From: Sphaerosporella brunnea
Lineage: Eukaryota > Ascomycota > Pezizomycetes > Pezizales > Pyronemataceae
NCBI GenBank assembly: GCA_008704415.1
Contig: VXIS01000166.1
Span: 1-64,000 of the forward strand
DNA: 64,000 bases
Reading direction: 5' to 3'
Shown here: one piece after another, positions 40,901 to 55,100 of the stretch
Position numbering within the stretch: position 1 is the stretch's first letter
How the letters are laid out: the number at the start of each line of letters is the position of its first letter
Made by a program: the position numbers and the translations under genes
Notes under the pieces: model-generated
The model's database searches: none
Seen by the model: only the letters and a program-made list of their open reading frames with translations
What the model was told of the DNA's origin: nothing

Positions 40901-42385
40901 TGGTCCTCAGCAGTACATCGTTCCGTTTTGAGGATCATCCACGACGGGAACCATGGCTATTACCTCCCCATCGCAGTGTTGCCTGCAACCGTGATTCCCA
41001 TGGAACCGGTGGCGCGATCGTCAGAATCCTGCTTAGCATCTTCGATATCTTGCGTTCCGCTCCTCCGGCGCGCCTCCCTTTTCAAGTCTTAACTTCTTCC
41101 TCCCCGCCATGTCGATAGGACATGCCACCGGCATCAGAACTCTTCCCCTCGCTGTTCGCAGCAGGCTCGAACTTTGAACGATCTCAGGACAGCCCGCGCT
41201 TGCGAGCACAGTCACGCGACGGCTTGAACTGAATTCCGCTTTGCACCCCCGTCGCGAGCAGGCCCCGCGCCCGGTTTCGGCATCTGGCCGCTGTGCGATG
41301 CGATATCAATCCTGCGCAGCGTTGCAAGAAGTCCCTAGGAGGCACTGCGCGTCAACCGCAACTGCATGGGTGCTGCGCCACAATCACTCCGTCCTGTGAC
41401 TTGGCAAGGGATCCTCCCTACATGGATCTGTGGCGGGCGGCTGGCTTTGCAGGGGCCAGGGGTGGGTGTTCATGTTGATGCGGCTGAGCGCACGGCCGCG
41501 CCTGAGGTCTCTGCGAGCGCAGATCCACAGCAGCTAGATAGCAAAAGCGGTGTGCACCCCTGGGATACAATATCACGGAGGACTCGGGTGGGTGGTGGTG
41601 CAAGAAGCGGAGGATTATTTGGCGAAAAAACCGGCAAAGTAGGGCCATCAAGTTGCGCTTTGGGAGGTTGCGACTATGGAACCATTCCTCTTGTCCAGGG
41701 CAACAAGCAGGGCCTGCGCGCGTCGAGGCAATACTGTCGACGAGTCGATTGACCTCGGCGGGCCATGTCCGGCAGAGCGGGGGCACAAAAACTACTCCGG
41801 TGAACGTAGCCAGCGATCTGGTTTGTATCTCAATAGATGACCGGCCCAGGTATTTCGCTTTGTCCGTGTTAGTTTTTCATTCACCGTCGCCGCGATACAA
41901 ATCGCCGAACGTCGCATTGCCCCCGCAAACAGTAGATACCCAAATTTCCAGCTTACGAAAGGAACGGGACAGGGTCCGAATGACATACGTTGCTGGCTCT
42001 CTTGAAATCTGTCGACACAAAACCCTCGGGCCTCGGCGAGTTTGGCGGGGGTGGCGGGTTTCTGAGTGCAGAGGCAAACGCTGATCACGCGTGGTGGTCG
42101 ATGGACGTTCTTCCGCTCTTCTTCCAGCTCGACGGAAGCCCTGACCGGGCGACGGTGTCAATCCCAGCCTGGACTCCATATCAGAGAACAGGACGGATCC
42201 GTGAATGAGTTGTTACACCAGCATGACGGGAAGCCTGTCGCGATTGACATGACGACAACGCAGAACACATGAAAACATCGCTATTCAATTGTCACGGAAC
42301 GAACCCGGAAACAAAGAATTAACCACCCGCCTCCTGCACCGGGACCCTTCAAATACTGATGAAAGCACAACACAATGAACCCGCC
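37920..42385. other. long decayed stretch with one possible gene fragment
   Basis: Apart from the minus fragment at 38602-38868, frames are short and overlapping. Several (39530-40021, 40302-40754 plus; 40555-40938 minus) are 120-165 codons but have no motif and lie on both strands of the same DNA. Confidence 0.35.
38602..38868 (-). CDS. possible hypothetical protein fragment
   Basis: The ATG at 38868 opens MAIVAAFEKTVAREGYQWNV then AVGCGAGVMITDGNNDDVAA, which is protein-like. Near 38700 an adjoining frame (VYFADVWSNGSPWARGSPAS, then AITVRRLNTEKW) looks more coding than the original one, so a small intron or frameshift is likely there. No family recognised. Confidence 0.25.
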   Translation of the reverse strand: MAIVAAFEKTVAREGYQWNVKAVGCGAGVMITDGNNDDVAAGRFRLCLQRTHRRAGDRIFCRCLVERIAVGARLACFVFGDNSSTSQY

Positions 42386-42950
42386 TCACTCCCGACAAAG
42401 CAGAACACCGCCACTTTCACACCACCAAGCTGTAGCAGAACGCCTGAACCTATAGGTTTTGGGTGGCGGGGTTGCATCGTTTTCGGCGTCACACAGAAGG
42501 GTTCGAACTGAGGGATCCCGAATTGAACGTGATGGCTCGGTCACATCCGGCCCCCGCACGGAAACACGAAGGCGAAACCTATCGGCGATGAGGTCGAGCG
42601 AGTTTGAAGGCAGAGATGCCGGCTGACGCGTGTCCAAGCAGGACTCGGTGCGCATATCGAAAGAATGCACCTTCTCGACGGACGTGCAAGCCATTGAGGA
42701 GTCAGGCGTTGGCGTTGCAGCAGCGAGTAGGGTGAGGTGGCAACCGATGATTGAGGCGATGATGACCCCCCGAGTCAAGGAATTGCGGGCAATACCGGGT
42801 GTGAGTAGTCCAACAGCTAGCCATGACGGAACCCATGATGGCGAGAGTGTAAGCGATACTGGCGACGCCGCGCAGAGGAAAGCGAAGATCCGCCACGTGG
42901 AATTGTGCGCCGGTTCTGAATCCTCTCCTGTTCCCGAGCGGTCCTAGCAT
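42386..42950 (-). CDS. possible small membrane or secreted protein
   Basis: Two minus-strand frames meet here. The first, from the ATG at 42950 region, has GVASIAYTLAIMGSVMASCW, which looks like a membrane segment. The second, ending at 42386, starts at a non-ATG codon with a hydrophobic stretch (GVIIASIIGCHLTLLAAATP) and continues with polar residues. A GTATTG donor near 42798 is plausible, but no good acceptor puts the second frame in phase. Either one gene with an intron I cannot place or two unrelated frames. Confidence 0.25.
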
Positions 42951-43797
42951 AACATCAGCATCTAAGTCAATTTGTCTCGCAGGATCTGTTGAGGCGGCAA
43001 ATGATTGCTTACCAAAATGAACAAGCAGCCAGCAAACAAAACGAACGAGTTCGAGCGGGTCGCAGCGAGGGTTCAGAAGTATCGAACTCGAGCGACGACA
43101 GCGGCCGTAGGAGGATTGACGATGTTCGAATGCAACGATGTCAAATGTGCGATAGAAATGGAAGCGGCTGAGCAGTCGGGCATTTGTAGTAGTGCCTCCG
43201 TGCGTAGCTAGCGCGTCGTAGCAAACTGAAGGAGCCTATAACAGTTGCGAAGAAGTAGGGAGGAGGGAGCGCACAAATGAACCACAAGTATCCGGGGAGG
43301 GGGCGAGGAGCAGAAAAAGCGCAACTGGTGAGAGGGCCGAGATAGAAGCAGCATAAAGGGCCGCAGCGGTAGTCCGGAGAAACGTGCCAGAGGGCGACAG
43401 GACACAAGCAGGAGGGCAAAGAGCAGCGGGAGCTCACAATGACGGTGCAGAGGAGAAGCGAAAACGAGCCAGGAGGGCCGGGCGGTATTCATGAAACTGG
43501 GATCGTAGAAAACGCCGAGAGAAGACCGGGCGCAAGAGATACCGGAGTACAGAGAGGCGGCAGGACTAACTGACCGGCTTCGACAAGATCAGCTTCAGGA
43601 AACGCGCATTTCGACAGTCCCGGTCTACCTACTCAAAACGCCGCGTGTTGGAGATCACTCGGAGAAGTATGTTTGGGTCCAAGCAGCGGATGTCTGCATA
43701 CACTCCTAAGCACCATGTATTACGAGACAACAGCTCAAAGCATGCTCCGAGTAGGACAGGTAGCAAGGAGTGGTAGTGGAGAGCGATGCTGATCGGA

Positions 43798-43882
43798 GAC
43801 AGCGAGTGTGACGGAGGCGACAGCGAGTGTGACAGAGGCGACAGCGAGTGTGACGGACGCGACAGCGAGTGTGACGGAGGCG
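43798..43882. repeat. 21-bp tandem repeat, 4 copies
   Basis: Consensus gacagcgagtgtgacggaggc repeated four times with single-base changes; in one plus frame it encodes DSECDGG repeats. Judged non-coding because the surrounding frame is short and lies in the purine-skewed zone. Confidence 0.85.
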
Positions 43883-46800
43883 GTTCAAACACCGCCGAGG
43901 TGAACGAGCGGGTAAAGGTGCCATTCGAGTATGGAGTGATGAGCCAGCGGAGTATCAGCGTCGAGAACCACGTAATACAGAAGCCCGCGAGTGAGTGGTG
44001 GAGCGGGCGGGTAGGGAGGTGTCGTTTGATCTTCACCGCGCTGGTGATTCACTTAGGGTGGAGAATACTGACTAACCGTGCAGCCGCAGGATAAGGATAG
44101 CCAGGCGTGTAGAAACCAGTAGCAGTGTAGGGGCAGCGAGCGATCAACAGTACTCGCAGTCTGTGGGTAACAGTATGTTAGGTTTGAAGTGAAAACCAGA
44201 GCCAGTAGACGCCTCACGACAGGCGGGATTGTATGGAGGATGCCGAGCCAATCACAACGGACATATATACACGAGAGGTGAACGGGACGTTTAGAAAGAG
44301 AAGTGCAAGGATGTTGAAAAATGCAGAGTACTTACAAAGCAAATAGAAAACGCCAATCCACAGGGCAGGCGTGTTTGCACGGTGAGGCCACGTAGGAGCG
44401 TCCGAAGAGGAACAGCATCAGGCGAGCATCACTGTTGGGAGCGAGCGGTTCCTAGTGAAGGAAACAGCACCAGGGGGAGTAGCGAGGTCCTGCTTAGGTT
44501 GGGCGACAGCCTGTGCGATGTGGACGACGGACGCTCAAAGCCGACACCACCGAAAAGCCGCCGGATGGCTAGTGAAATAGTTCCACGGGTGTAGGCGGGG
44601 ATGTGGAAGGCACTGGAGAGAAATAGGCGATAGGAGCTCGGCGGGTAGCGGGTGCGTCGAAGAAACAAGCAGCCCACGAAGAGTGAGGGCAGAGGCGGTG
44701 TGCCGCGGCATTCGCTGGTGGTCTCGCGGGGTCGACTTTGAGGATAACAAAGAAACAGAGCAGTACGAGATACGACCGAGTACGAGTTGCGAGCGATCAA
44801 CAGTGAGCCGGATGCAGTATCAAGAGCGAGTCGCGATGAGCGAAGAGACGCGAGCGAGCTGCGTGATCGGCGGGGGAAATGGGGATTCGTGAATTACTGA
44901 CCAAGGTGAAGAACCGGCAGCCAGAGTGCACGCGGCAGCTGGAGGGGTAAGCGCGGCCAGGGCTATAGACTACAGGCGAGCGGTACGACGTAGCGTGATG
45001 AAAGAAAAGCAAGGCGCCAGCGATAGAAGTCAGGGGGCCAGCGAGGACTGGGTCCGAGCGGTAACATATACCGCAGGTACCCCGCACTGGGGGTGGAGAG
45101 CAAAGCGTGGCTGAAAACAGCGGCGATGAAGTTCTGGCGACGAATAGCAGAGTGTGCCGGATACACAAGATTCCCAACGCCGAAGACAACAGAACACAAC
45201 CGGTATGGGGAACAAGCCAGCACGCTGCCGCGGCGGGTTGTAGCAGCGCGTCCGAGTGAGTGGTCGGAGTGAGTGGCCAGGACACGCAGGTCGAGGTGGA
45301 GCGAGTAGGAACAAGCAGGAATCAGCGGCCCCGTCTGTAGCAGTTTCTGGAGTGGGGGTCTACGTACCGACGTACCCATGTGTATCCTGAGAAGAACACG
45401 CCGTGCACGGCCGTCCCGCAGCAGCACAAGAACGTAGCGATGACGACGGAGAAGATGATCGAGTATCAGGACGGAGAGAGCACGGGAACGTGGCCTAACA
45501 GCGATGTGCGAGCGGGTGAGCGGCGAGCGAGTGAGCACGATCTCCATCGGGCGCTCCGTGGACAGGGGTGCGGGGGTAGTTACATAGGTTCAATATGATT
45601 CATTGCGGTGCGGGCCTACGATCGTTTGGCAGCATTGACGGAGACGATCGGCAGCAGTGCATTCGCAACCCAGGAAAGGCAGCTGTGTAGCGCGAAGCAA
45701 CAAACCAGACTGCTGGCCCCACTCAGCCGCATCATCACCAGCACACAGATGGCGGCAGGCAGCAAGAGCGCTGAGGCGCCAGTTTCGGCCACGACTGAGC
45801 AAGCAGCGTGGGTGGGTAGTACTATCGTGGAGAAGTGAGAGGAGGCATGGAAACTCGCGCCGGTGGACGTATACGCAGGGAAGGTCGCAGTGGGACGGCG
45901 ACGGGGGAGACACGCGACTTGAAGGAGCCATGGTCAGCAGGCTGTGTGGAAAGTCAGAGGAAAACGGGTGAATGCTGGACACACCCTAACGAGGCACCGC
46001 CAGAGATGGCTGTGGCCTGAGCGGGTGAAAGCGGGGACCACCGGGCGCCGGAACGTCGAGCACGAGAAGCAATTGCCGTTTGGGAATGCGAGAGGTTGCC
46101 GGGACGTGTCGCAACGAGGAGGACGACAAGCGGGTGCGCGACAGGACAGGCAGGAGGACAGCCGCACCACGTCTGACGCTGTGGTGCATATAATTGCTTC
46201 GCGAATTTCGGAGAGACCGAGAGAAGTGGCGAGAGGGGGATGAAAGGCTGCTGGTAGACTACGAGTTAGACACGTCGAAAGTTTGAGGTGGGATAACAAC
46301 CGGAGTGATTGCTGTATGGATAAACAACAGAGGAAGCGCGCGAGATCACGCCGGACCTAAGCAGACGAGGCGAAGGCGCACGGACTCAGGCGTCATGAGG
46401 AACGACAAGGAATCTGCTGGAGTGTGTCCGCATAGAAGCAAAGACTAGGAGGGCAGCGCACTGTAGCAGTCAGAGAATACCTGCCGGTTGAGCATAAGCC
46501 GAGTACTGGAAGGAGCGGGTCACCGAGCGTTTGCCGGCTGGAAACGTTTAAGAATGCCGGGGAAGGGTACACGAATGGAGCGTGTTCTAGCAGCCGGATC
46601 TACCTCAGAGAGGACTGAGCCGACGCACGGAGTGGAAAGAGTCGTCGCCTGTCGCGGGATAATTCATAGGGTCAGTCGCGAGTTCGCCGTCGAGGATGTT
46701 GCAAGGTTTATGAATATGGAACCATGTCGCTGATCGCGGAGCCGTGGAACAGGAGGCGCCGATGGTAGCGTTAAGGCTGAGCGAGGAGCCAGTGTACGGG

Positions 46801-47110
46801 TCCACAGAACGAACATTGAGGGAACCATTGTCAGTGGCGCTTGTAGTGGTGGGTAGGAGGCAACAGTAGCATCTTGGAGACGATCGAGGCTTACTCTAAG
46901 CTGGTCCCAAATGACACGGAGTCTCACAGAAGTTGGCGGCACCGCATGGCGTAGTGCTCGAGAGAACCATGTGGACGATGGACGTCTAGGGAATTCTTGA
47001 AACCTGCAACCGGAAACGGAGGCATAGTGTAGCATCCAACCGAGTGACCCGGGGGAGCCAGGATCCTACGAGTCGAGGGATCGACGACCGTAGTAGTATC
47101 GAGAGTAGTA

Positions 47111-47599
47111 TGGTGCAAGGCGCTTTACGCGTACACCGTCACTGGTTTGGGGTTACCCGGTTGAAACTAGAGGGGCGCCGACCTTTAGAGAGCAGAACAA
47201 CCAGAAAAATAGTTTGTAAAAGCACCATACGATTAAAGAGAAGGATGTTCCGAGCAAGTCTACGATCTCCGATTTGAATTTGGTCTTGTGGAGGTGGAGA
47301 ACTAAGGGTATGAATGTCCGAACTGCGAGTGATTGAGCGAGACACACCAAAATCCTTAGAGTGTCGGCGACTTACTGGGGGTAACGTCTGGGAATTTCAT
47401 ACTCTTACTTGTCCACCACCACAACACCAAATTGAAATCGGAGAGCACGAACTTGTTTGGAACATACTTCCCTTTAATCGTATCGTGCTTTTATGAACTA
47501 TTTTTTTGGTTGTGGTGCTCTCTAAAGGTCGGCGCCCCTCTAGTTTCAACCGGGTAATCCCAAACCAGTGACGGTGTACGCTTAAAGCGCCTTGCACCA
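47111..47599. mobile_element. foldback element with ~205-bp inverted arms
   Basis: Left arm 47111-47315 and right arm about 47393-47599 are inverted copies with roughly 90% identity by eye, separated by a 77-nt spacer. The ends are tggtgcaaggcgcttta and its complement, and both are bordered by TA (47109-47110 and 47600-47601), the target duplication used by Tc1/mariner elements. There is no transposase ORF. The composition differs from the surrounding purine-rich zone, as expected of an insertion. Confidence 0.8.
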
Positions 47600-49129
47600 T
47601 AGAAGAACCGAGTACTGTTGAGCAAGCGATCAGCGTGCAATTAGTGACCCTGTAAGCGAGTCCGATTCTCTGTTGACGGTGAAGGATTGCTTTCCATTTC
47701 AGTAGGAAAGGCTGACTTGCATGACCATGGCTAGTTTCTGATACACAAGCCTGGCGATTGGACGAACAGAGGTCTCGATAAGCAGGAGTGCCGTCGTGCA
47801 TCCAGAATCAGTATGAAAGGTTTCTGATAGGAGACATCGCACCTGGATTCCGGCAACGACAGGTAGACGGAGCCGCACACCGGAGCGGCAACGGCGCGGG
47901 CAGGTGGCCGGAGGCGGTGCCGCGTGGCGGGACTTCAGCGGGCACAGGTGCAAGTGTCGGATCCCGACCCAGCAAATGAGACTCCCGGATAGAGAACCAT
48001 GGAGGAACCAGGAAAAGTTGGTTTAAACTGCAAGCGATAGCCAGTAGTCGGAGCGAGAATATCCCAGGAAATCGGCCAATCGCACGGGCGAGCGGCAGAA
48101 GCCACCAGCAGGGGTGAGTGAAAAAGTGGAGAAACGCGGAGGGGCGACTATCAATGAGGACAGATAAGGAGTGGGATCTATCAGTGTTCCAAGCGGGATC
48201 TTGGTCGAGGGTGGTGGATCATGCCCATTGTAGTACGTGCGAGGCCAAGTAGTAAGTGGAGGAGCGCCTGGAGCGTACGAGCAAGGACCAGTAACGCGAA
48301 AGCTGTATCAAGAGCTGTAGTAGGTTCTTTGGGGGCCGTGGAGGCTTACTTTCCATGTTCCAGTCTCATGACTAGGAGTCGAGGAGTAGTAGCTGGTGTC
48401 GGATAGCGCAACGATCCAGGGAAGTACATCGACTGTAGAAAACTAGAGAGCCTTGACCGCCAAGGCGCATGTTTAGACGCGGCGCGGGAACGCTTGCCGG
48501 AATGAGGAGGCTTCGGTGAACGGCCCAGCAGAGAAAGTGGACGCAAGCGGACACCCGGTGGGCAAAGCGGCTGCGGGTAGAAAGAGGGCTCGGAAACCCG
48601 CCGCTGGGCACCGCGGTGGAGGGGAAGCAGAGAGCAGCATGAGAAGGGTTAGGAGTATAGTCAGCGCCCGGAATGAGACAGTTCCCATAGGACTGCGGCG
48701 TCAGGGACAAGATGGGATGACAACTAGCCGAAAGGCGACCGAATAGCGGCGGTCGAGCAGTGGAACAACGGCGGCAGACGGCAAGGCCGTCGAAGAAACG
48801 AGCAGTGAGTGGGCAGGAGTGGGTTGGTCACGAGCGAGCAGTTGAACCGATGAATGATGGCGAGCAAACAGGCTTGACGGGGAGATAGAGTGGAAAGAAT
48901 CACGAATGGTAAGCGTCAGATCTGGAGGGGCCGTGTGGACGGTGGAGGAATACTTACGAAGAGGTGTCGCCGGAGGATGAGGAGCAGGTACCGAGTAATT
49001 ATAGACATTTACGCCGGGGCGGGCCGAGTAGCGAGGACGAGGGGCAGATACGAGGATGGTGCAGACGGCCGGTTCGGCTGCTGTGGGTGCTTGTTTTGTG
49101 GGCAAAAACTAAGACCATAACACGCGAGC

Positions 49130-52100
49130 AACCAGCACGTAGAGGCGAACGAGGACGTATAGGCAAGCCGATAACAACGGCTAAGGAATGAGGACAAAGT
49201 CTCGATCGAAAATAACGACGTCAAGGCGAGGTCGTAGAGGAGATCGGCTAACGAGGACGTATAGCCGATTCAACAACGAGGGCGTCATAACGACGAGGAA
49301 TGAGGCGGTAGAGGCGAAGCAATAACCACCAAGAACGAGGACATCGAGCAAATCCAAAAACGAGGAGACACAGGTAAGGCAATCAAGATGGCCGACGCAC
49401 GAGGATGTAGAGGCGATCGAACATCAAGGCTGTAGGTGCCCGGGAATAACAACGATGAACAAGGACGCAAAGGCGGGTGCTAACGAGTGAATACTAAGAA
49501 CCAGTGAGTGCTAGCAGATGAGATGGAATAGTGACCACCATGTAGCATCGAGCCAAAATGAAGAGATTGAGGTCATGCAATAAGGAAGACGTAGAGACCA
49601 GCGAATAGCGAGGATTTAGAGGGGAGGAACGAGGATGTAGAGGCGAGGGAAGAAGGACGATCGAGGAACGAGCGAATACTAGCAGGAAGTCAGCATTACC
49701 AGCAGAGAGGGGGCGCTAGCCATTCTCAAGTGCCGACCCAGAACGAGGACGTAGACGCCATGGAATGACAAGTACTTACACGCGAACAAAGAACGAGGAC
49801 GTAGATACTATTCAACAAATATGGCGTAGAGTCGAAGTAATGACGACGAACGAGGACCAACAGGCCATTGAAAAAATAGGACGTAGAGGCGAAGTAATGA
49901 CAGTGAACGAGGATGTACAGGCGAAACAATACCCACCCGGAACGAGGATATAGACCCAATCGAAAAACCGGGACGTAGATGTGACGTACTAGTAATGGCC
50001 GACGAACAACGACGTCGGGGCAAATTGATAACCCCAGGCGAGGAACGAGTGAATACCTGCAGTGAGTCAGTCTTAGTAGCATAGAGGGGTCCAGATCTGG
50101 TCAGATGGGTACCGACGTCTACACTCAATTTCGGAGAATGGATGGCATAGTAGTACAGCGAGGGAGAACGAGGGAATAGGTGATCGAAAAACGATGATGT
50201 AAAGGCGTGAGAGTAACGACGAGGGAGGAACGAGGACGTAGAGGCGAGTAAATGGCGACGAGCGACGAATGAGTGAATCCTAGACCTGACAGTATTATTC
50301 GTGCACAGGGATAGTAGGGTAGGCAGCGAAGGGTAGTTATGCGGGGACGTTGAGGCAAGCAGATCACGATTGCATAAAGCCATAGACTCACGAGGAGATA
50401 GGGTCGATCGATGAAGAAGCATGTACAGTCGAGAATAAACAACAAGCGAGGGACGAGGACATCAAGTCGTGGCAAAACGTGGATGTAGAGGCGATGAAAC
50501 AACGAGGACATCGAGACGAGGGAATAACGACGAACGAGGAATGAGCGAATCCTAGGAGTGATAGCATCCGTATAGGCGAGGGATAGTAGTCACCGAGGAT
50601 GTTGAGGCGGCGGGATCACGGGGACATAGGGGCCATGAAGTAACGAGCATATATCGTTCAGAGATCAAGGGGTACGTCGAGGCAAGAAAACACGACGATC
50701 GAGATGCGAATCAATAGAGGCCATCGACAAACGAACCCGTAGAGTGGGGCGAAGTAATAATGCCGACCGAGCGACGAGGACATACAGATGTTTGGAAAAT
50801 GAGGCCGTAGAGGAGAGGTCATAACGACGGCCGATGAACGGGGACATAGCGAGGAACGAGCCAATCCTAGCAGCGACTCAGTATCAGCAGCAGAGATGGC
50901 GTAGTGGCGAGCGAATATTAGCCAGTTAGTAGTAGCCTGCGAGCAACGAGGAAGTAGAAGCGAACGAATAACGAGTCGGGGGAATAATGACAAGGCATGA
51001 GGGCACAACCGAGCGATTGACGAGGAAGCAGTGGAAAGAAACGAGCGAGGGCATCCTGGCAGCGAGTCTCCATTGATTGCAGATAGGGAGTAGTAGCCGT
51101 CATGTAGAATTGAGACCGACTGTGCCTGTAGTGGCCATGCAATAGCGAGGCCATACAGGACAGCAAATAACGATGAGCGAGCTACGAGGACGTAGAGGAG
51201 ATCGAATAACCAGACGTGGAGGCCAGGCAATCATGACGAGGAACGAGGACGTAGAGACGATGGATTAACAAGGACGCCGAGGCGACATAATAACGCCGGT
51301 AGATGAACGACGACATCGAGAGGAACGAGCAACGCGCGAATACTATCAACCAGTCAGTGTGTAGCAGAGAGGGCGCCGTGGACATAGCGGCAATCAAATA
51401 ACCAGGACATAGCAGCGAGCGACCGAGTAGGACATAGATCCGAGGGAGGCGATCGAAAAACGAGGACGTGGAGGTGACGGGATAGACTACCGTGGAAGGC
51501 GACCCAGGAACCAATGAATGCTAGGAGCCAGTCAGTATGAGTAGTAGTGTGGCAGTAGTAGTCATGGCGTAGCAGCGAGCAATAATGAGGACTTAGAGTC
51601 CATGATTTAGCGTCGAGCCAGGAAGGGGGACGCAGAGTCGAGGGATATTGGACGGGCGAGCAACGAGGACATAGAGGCGATCAAAAAATGAGCACGTATA
51701 GCCGACGGGAATACCGAGGACGTAGCGGCGAGGGAATGACGACGACGAGCGAGGAATAATGAAGACCGAGGAACGACGAATACCGAACGGCGAGGAATCC
51801 GCAAATCCTAGAAGCGACAGTCTCAGTAGTGCAGCGGGATAGTAGCGAGCGAGGACATTGAGGCAAGCAGATTACGAGGACATAGCATGCAGATATCGAT
51901 GATGGCAGCGGCTATGCGAGGGAATAACGACGAGCGACGAACGAGGATGTCGAGGCGCACGAATAAAGAGGACATAGAGGCCACTTAATAACGAGAATGT
52001 CGAGGCGCTCGATGACCGAAGACGTAGAGACGAACGATTAACGTAGTGGCGAACTTGTAACGACGAGCAAGGTATGAGGACATAGAAGCGAGCGAGGAAT

Positions 52101-55100
52101 GAGCGAATGCTAGCAGTCAGTCAGCATTAGTTGCAGAGACGGAGTCGTAGAGAGCGTGTAATGGTGAGCGAGAACGAGGATATAGAGTCGATCGCAAAAC
52201 GATGAGGTAGAGGCGATGAAATAAGGAGGGTGTTAGCTGCGAGGGAATCAACACAAGGATCGAGGACATCGAGGTGATCGATTAATAAGAACATAGAGGA
52301 GCGGGAATAACGATAACCGCCGAACGACCGCATAGCAGCAAGTGAATGAGCGAATCCTCGCAGCAAGTCAGTATTGGTAGCAGAGAGCCATGGTGTATCG
52401 TCGAGCCAAAATGAGGACGTATAGAGGATCAATAAACAGGACACAGGAGCGAACATACAACGAGAACGTAGCGGTAAAAAGACGAGCGAATAATGAGCGA
52501 CTCCTACAAGTCATAGTATCAGTGGTGGAGACAGATAGTATCGAAACAGGATGTTGCACCATGGAAATCACGAGGTCCATTTAGCAGCGAGCGATGGAGG
52601 AGGACATTGAGGCGAGCGAGCAAACAGGGTGCACAGGCGAACGAATAACGAGGCTGGGATAACAACGAGCGAGTAAAAGGACGTAGAGGGATGCAATAAC
52701 GAGGTCGTTGAGGCGATCGAATGATGGAGACGTAGGGGCGATCGAAAAACGAGGACGTGGAGGCGACGGGATATTGACTACCGTGGAAGGCGAGCGTGGA
52801 GGGAAGCATTGCTAAGAGCCAGTCAGTATGGGAAGCAAAGTGGGAGTAGTCGTCATCGCGTACTATCGAGCGACAATGAGGACGTAGAGGCGACGCAGTA
52901 ACCACGATTTCGCGTCGAGGAACGAAGGAGGACGTACAGGCGATCGACAAGTGAGGAGGTATAGGCGAGCGAAGACCGATGGCGTAGACGCGAGGGAATA
53001 ACGACGGGAAACGATGACCTGGAGGCGTTCGAAAGATACGAACGTAGAAACGAAGAAATAATGAAGAGAGGCTGACAGCATCAGCAGTGCGGAGCAGCGG
53101 TAGCGAGCGAGGACGTACAGGAGACGATATCACGAGTACCCAGCAGCCAGAGATTGATAATGACTTAACAGCCAGCCAGCAGCAGTAAACGAGATGCAGT
53201 GATAGCCTCATCTAGTATCTAGTCAAAATGAGGACATGGAGCCCATTGAATACCCGGGAACTAGAGGCGATCGAAAGACAAGGACTTAGAGGGAAACGAA
53301 TAACGATGATGAAGAGGGGAAGGAATAACGAGGAGGTAGAGGGGAAGCAATAACGACGAGCGAGGAAGGAGGACTTAGAGCCGAGCGAGGACCCAGCGAA
53401 TACTCGCAGCCTGTTACCATTAGTGTCAGAGGTGGAGTAGTAGAGAGCTAGTAGTAGCGACCGAGAACGAGTACATCGAGCCGATCAAAAACGAGCACAT
53501 CGAGGCGCGGGAATAAGAACGACCGACGAAGGAGGGCGTATCAAGGAGTCAATGAGCGAATCCTGGCAGCGAGTCAGTGTTAGTTGCAGCGAGGGAGTAA
53601 TAGCTATAGTGTATTTTTTCGAGCTAGTAGAGGCGAACGAATAAGGAGCACGTAGAGACGATCAAAAAATGAAAACGAAGAGGCCAAACGATGATCGGGT
53701 AACGAGCGAGTCCTACAAGTGACAGTATCCGTAGGGGAGAGAAGTAGTAGCGAGTGAGGATATTGCGCCGAGGAAATCCCGACGACGCTATAGCAGCGGA
53801 CGAACAGCAGAACATTGAGGCCGGGGAGCAACGCGGACAGAAATGTGATCGAACAAAGAGAACGTAGAGGCCTTCGAAAGACGAGGACATAGCGGAGATC
53901 GAATACGAGGCTCTCGAGGATGTAGAGGTGCTGCAAGAACGAGTGTGTACAGGCGCGGGAATAACGATGATCCAGGCAACGTGGATCCGATCGAAAAACG
54001 AGGATGCAGAGGGGAATGGATACTCACGAGCGAGGAATGAGAGGATCCTAAAAGTCACAGGAATAGTAGTGGAGGAGGATAGTTACGAGCCAGTCGTTGA
54101 AGGCGAGGACGTACAGGCAAGGAGATTATGAGGATATAGCAGCCAGAGGTCGATGCTGATATAGAGGCGAGGCGCGGGAATAACGTGGAGCGCCGAACGA
54201 GGACGTTGAGGTGCACGAATAACGTGGACATGGAGTCCAATTGATAACGAAGAGAAAGGAATGAGAACATAGAGGCGAGCGAAGAACGACAGTATACTAG
54301 CAGCCAAGAAATAGCAGTAGGAGAGATGGAGTTGTAGAGAGCGAGTAGTAGCGAGGGGGTAATGACGAGAGAGAACGAGGTCCCAGAGTCGATCGAAATA
54401 CGTTCAGGTAGATGCGATCAAATATCGAGGACGTAGCTGCGGGGGAATCAACACCAGGAACTAGGATAGCGCGGTGATCGAATACCGATGGCATAGACGC
54501 GAGTGAATCAGCGAATCGTCGCAGCGTGTCAGTATTAGTAGCAGAGAGACAGTAATGGCCATAGTGTGTTGTCGACCCAGAATGAGGACGTAGAGGCAAT
54601 CGATACCGAGAACGCAGAGGCGAACGGATCTCGAGCAGGTACAGGCGGTCGAAAAAAGAGAACTTAGATGCAAAAGGACGAACCAGTAAAGACCGAATCC
54701 TACAAGCCACAGTATCAGTAGTGGAGACGGAGAGTAGCGAGCGAGGATGTTGCGCCAAGGATATCACGAAGACATTATCGCAGCGAGCCATCGAGGAGGA
54801 CACTGAGGCAAGGGAGTAACGACGACGTAGAGGCGATCGAACAGAGAGGATGTAGACGCGAATGGATAAAGACGACCGAGGTGAAGTGGTGGCGACGAGC
54901 AAGGGGGATACTAGCAGCCAGTCAGTAGTAGCAGCAGAAATGCAGTGATAGCCATCGTGTAGTATCGAGCCAAAATGAGAACATAGAGGCCATGGAATCA
55001 CGGTGACTGCGAGGCGATCGAACGACAAGGACATAGAGGCGGACGAATACCGAAGATGTAGAGGGGAAGGAATCAAGTAGACGGAGTGGTGATGTATTAA

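Larger units (their letters stand above)
43000..49130. other. purine-skewed zone flanking the repeat array
   Basis: The plus strand becomes rich in gagcgag/ggag/cgga words and poor in TTA, CTA and TCA, so the minus strand shows many long stop-poor, Arg/Ser/Leu-rich ORFs. I see no supportable gene. Short tandem repeats (43798-43882) and a foldback element (47111-47599) are embedded. The composition merges gradually with the dense array that starts at about 49130, suggesting an older, more eroded part of it. Confidence 0.5.
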
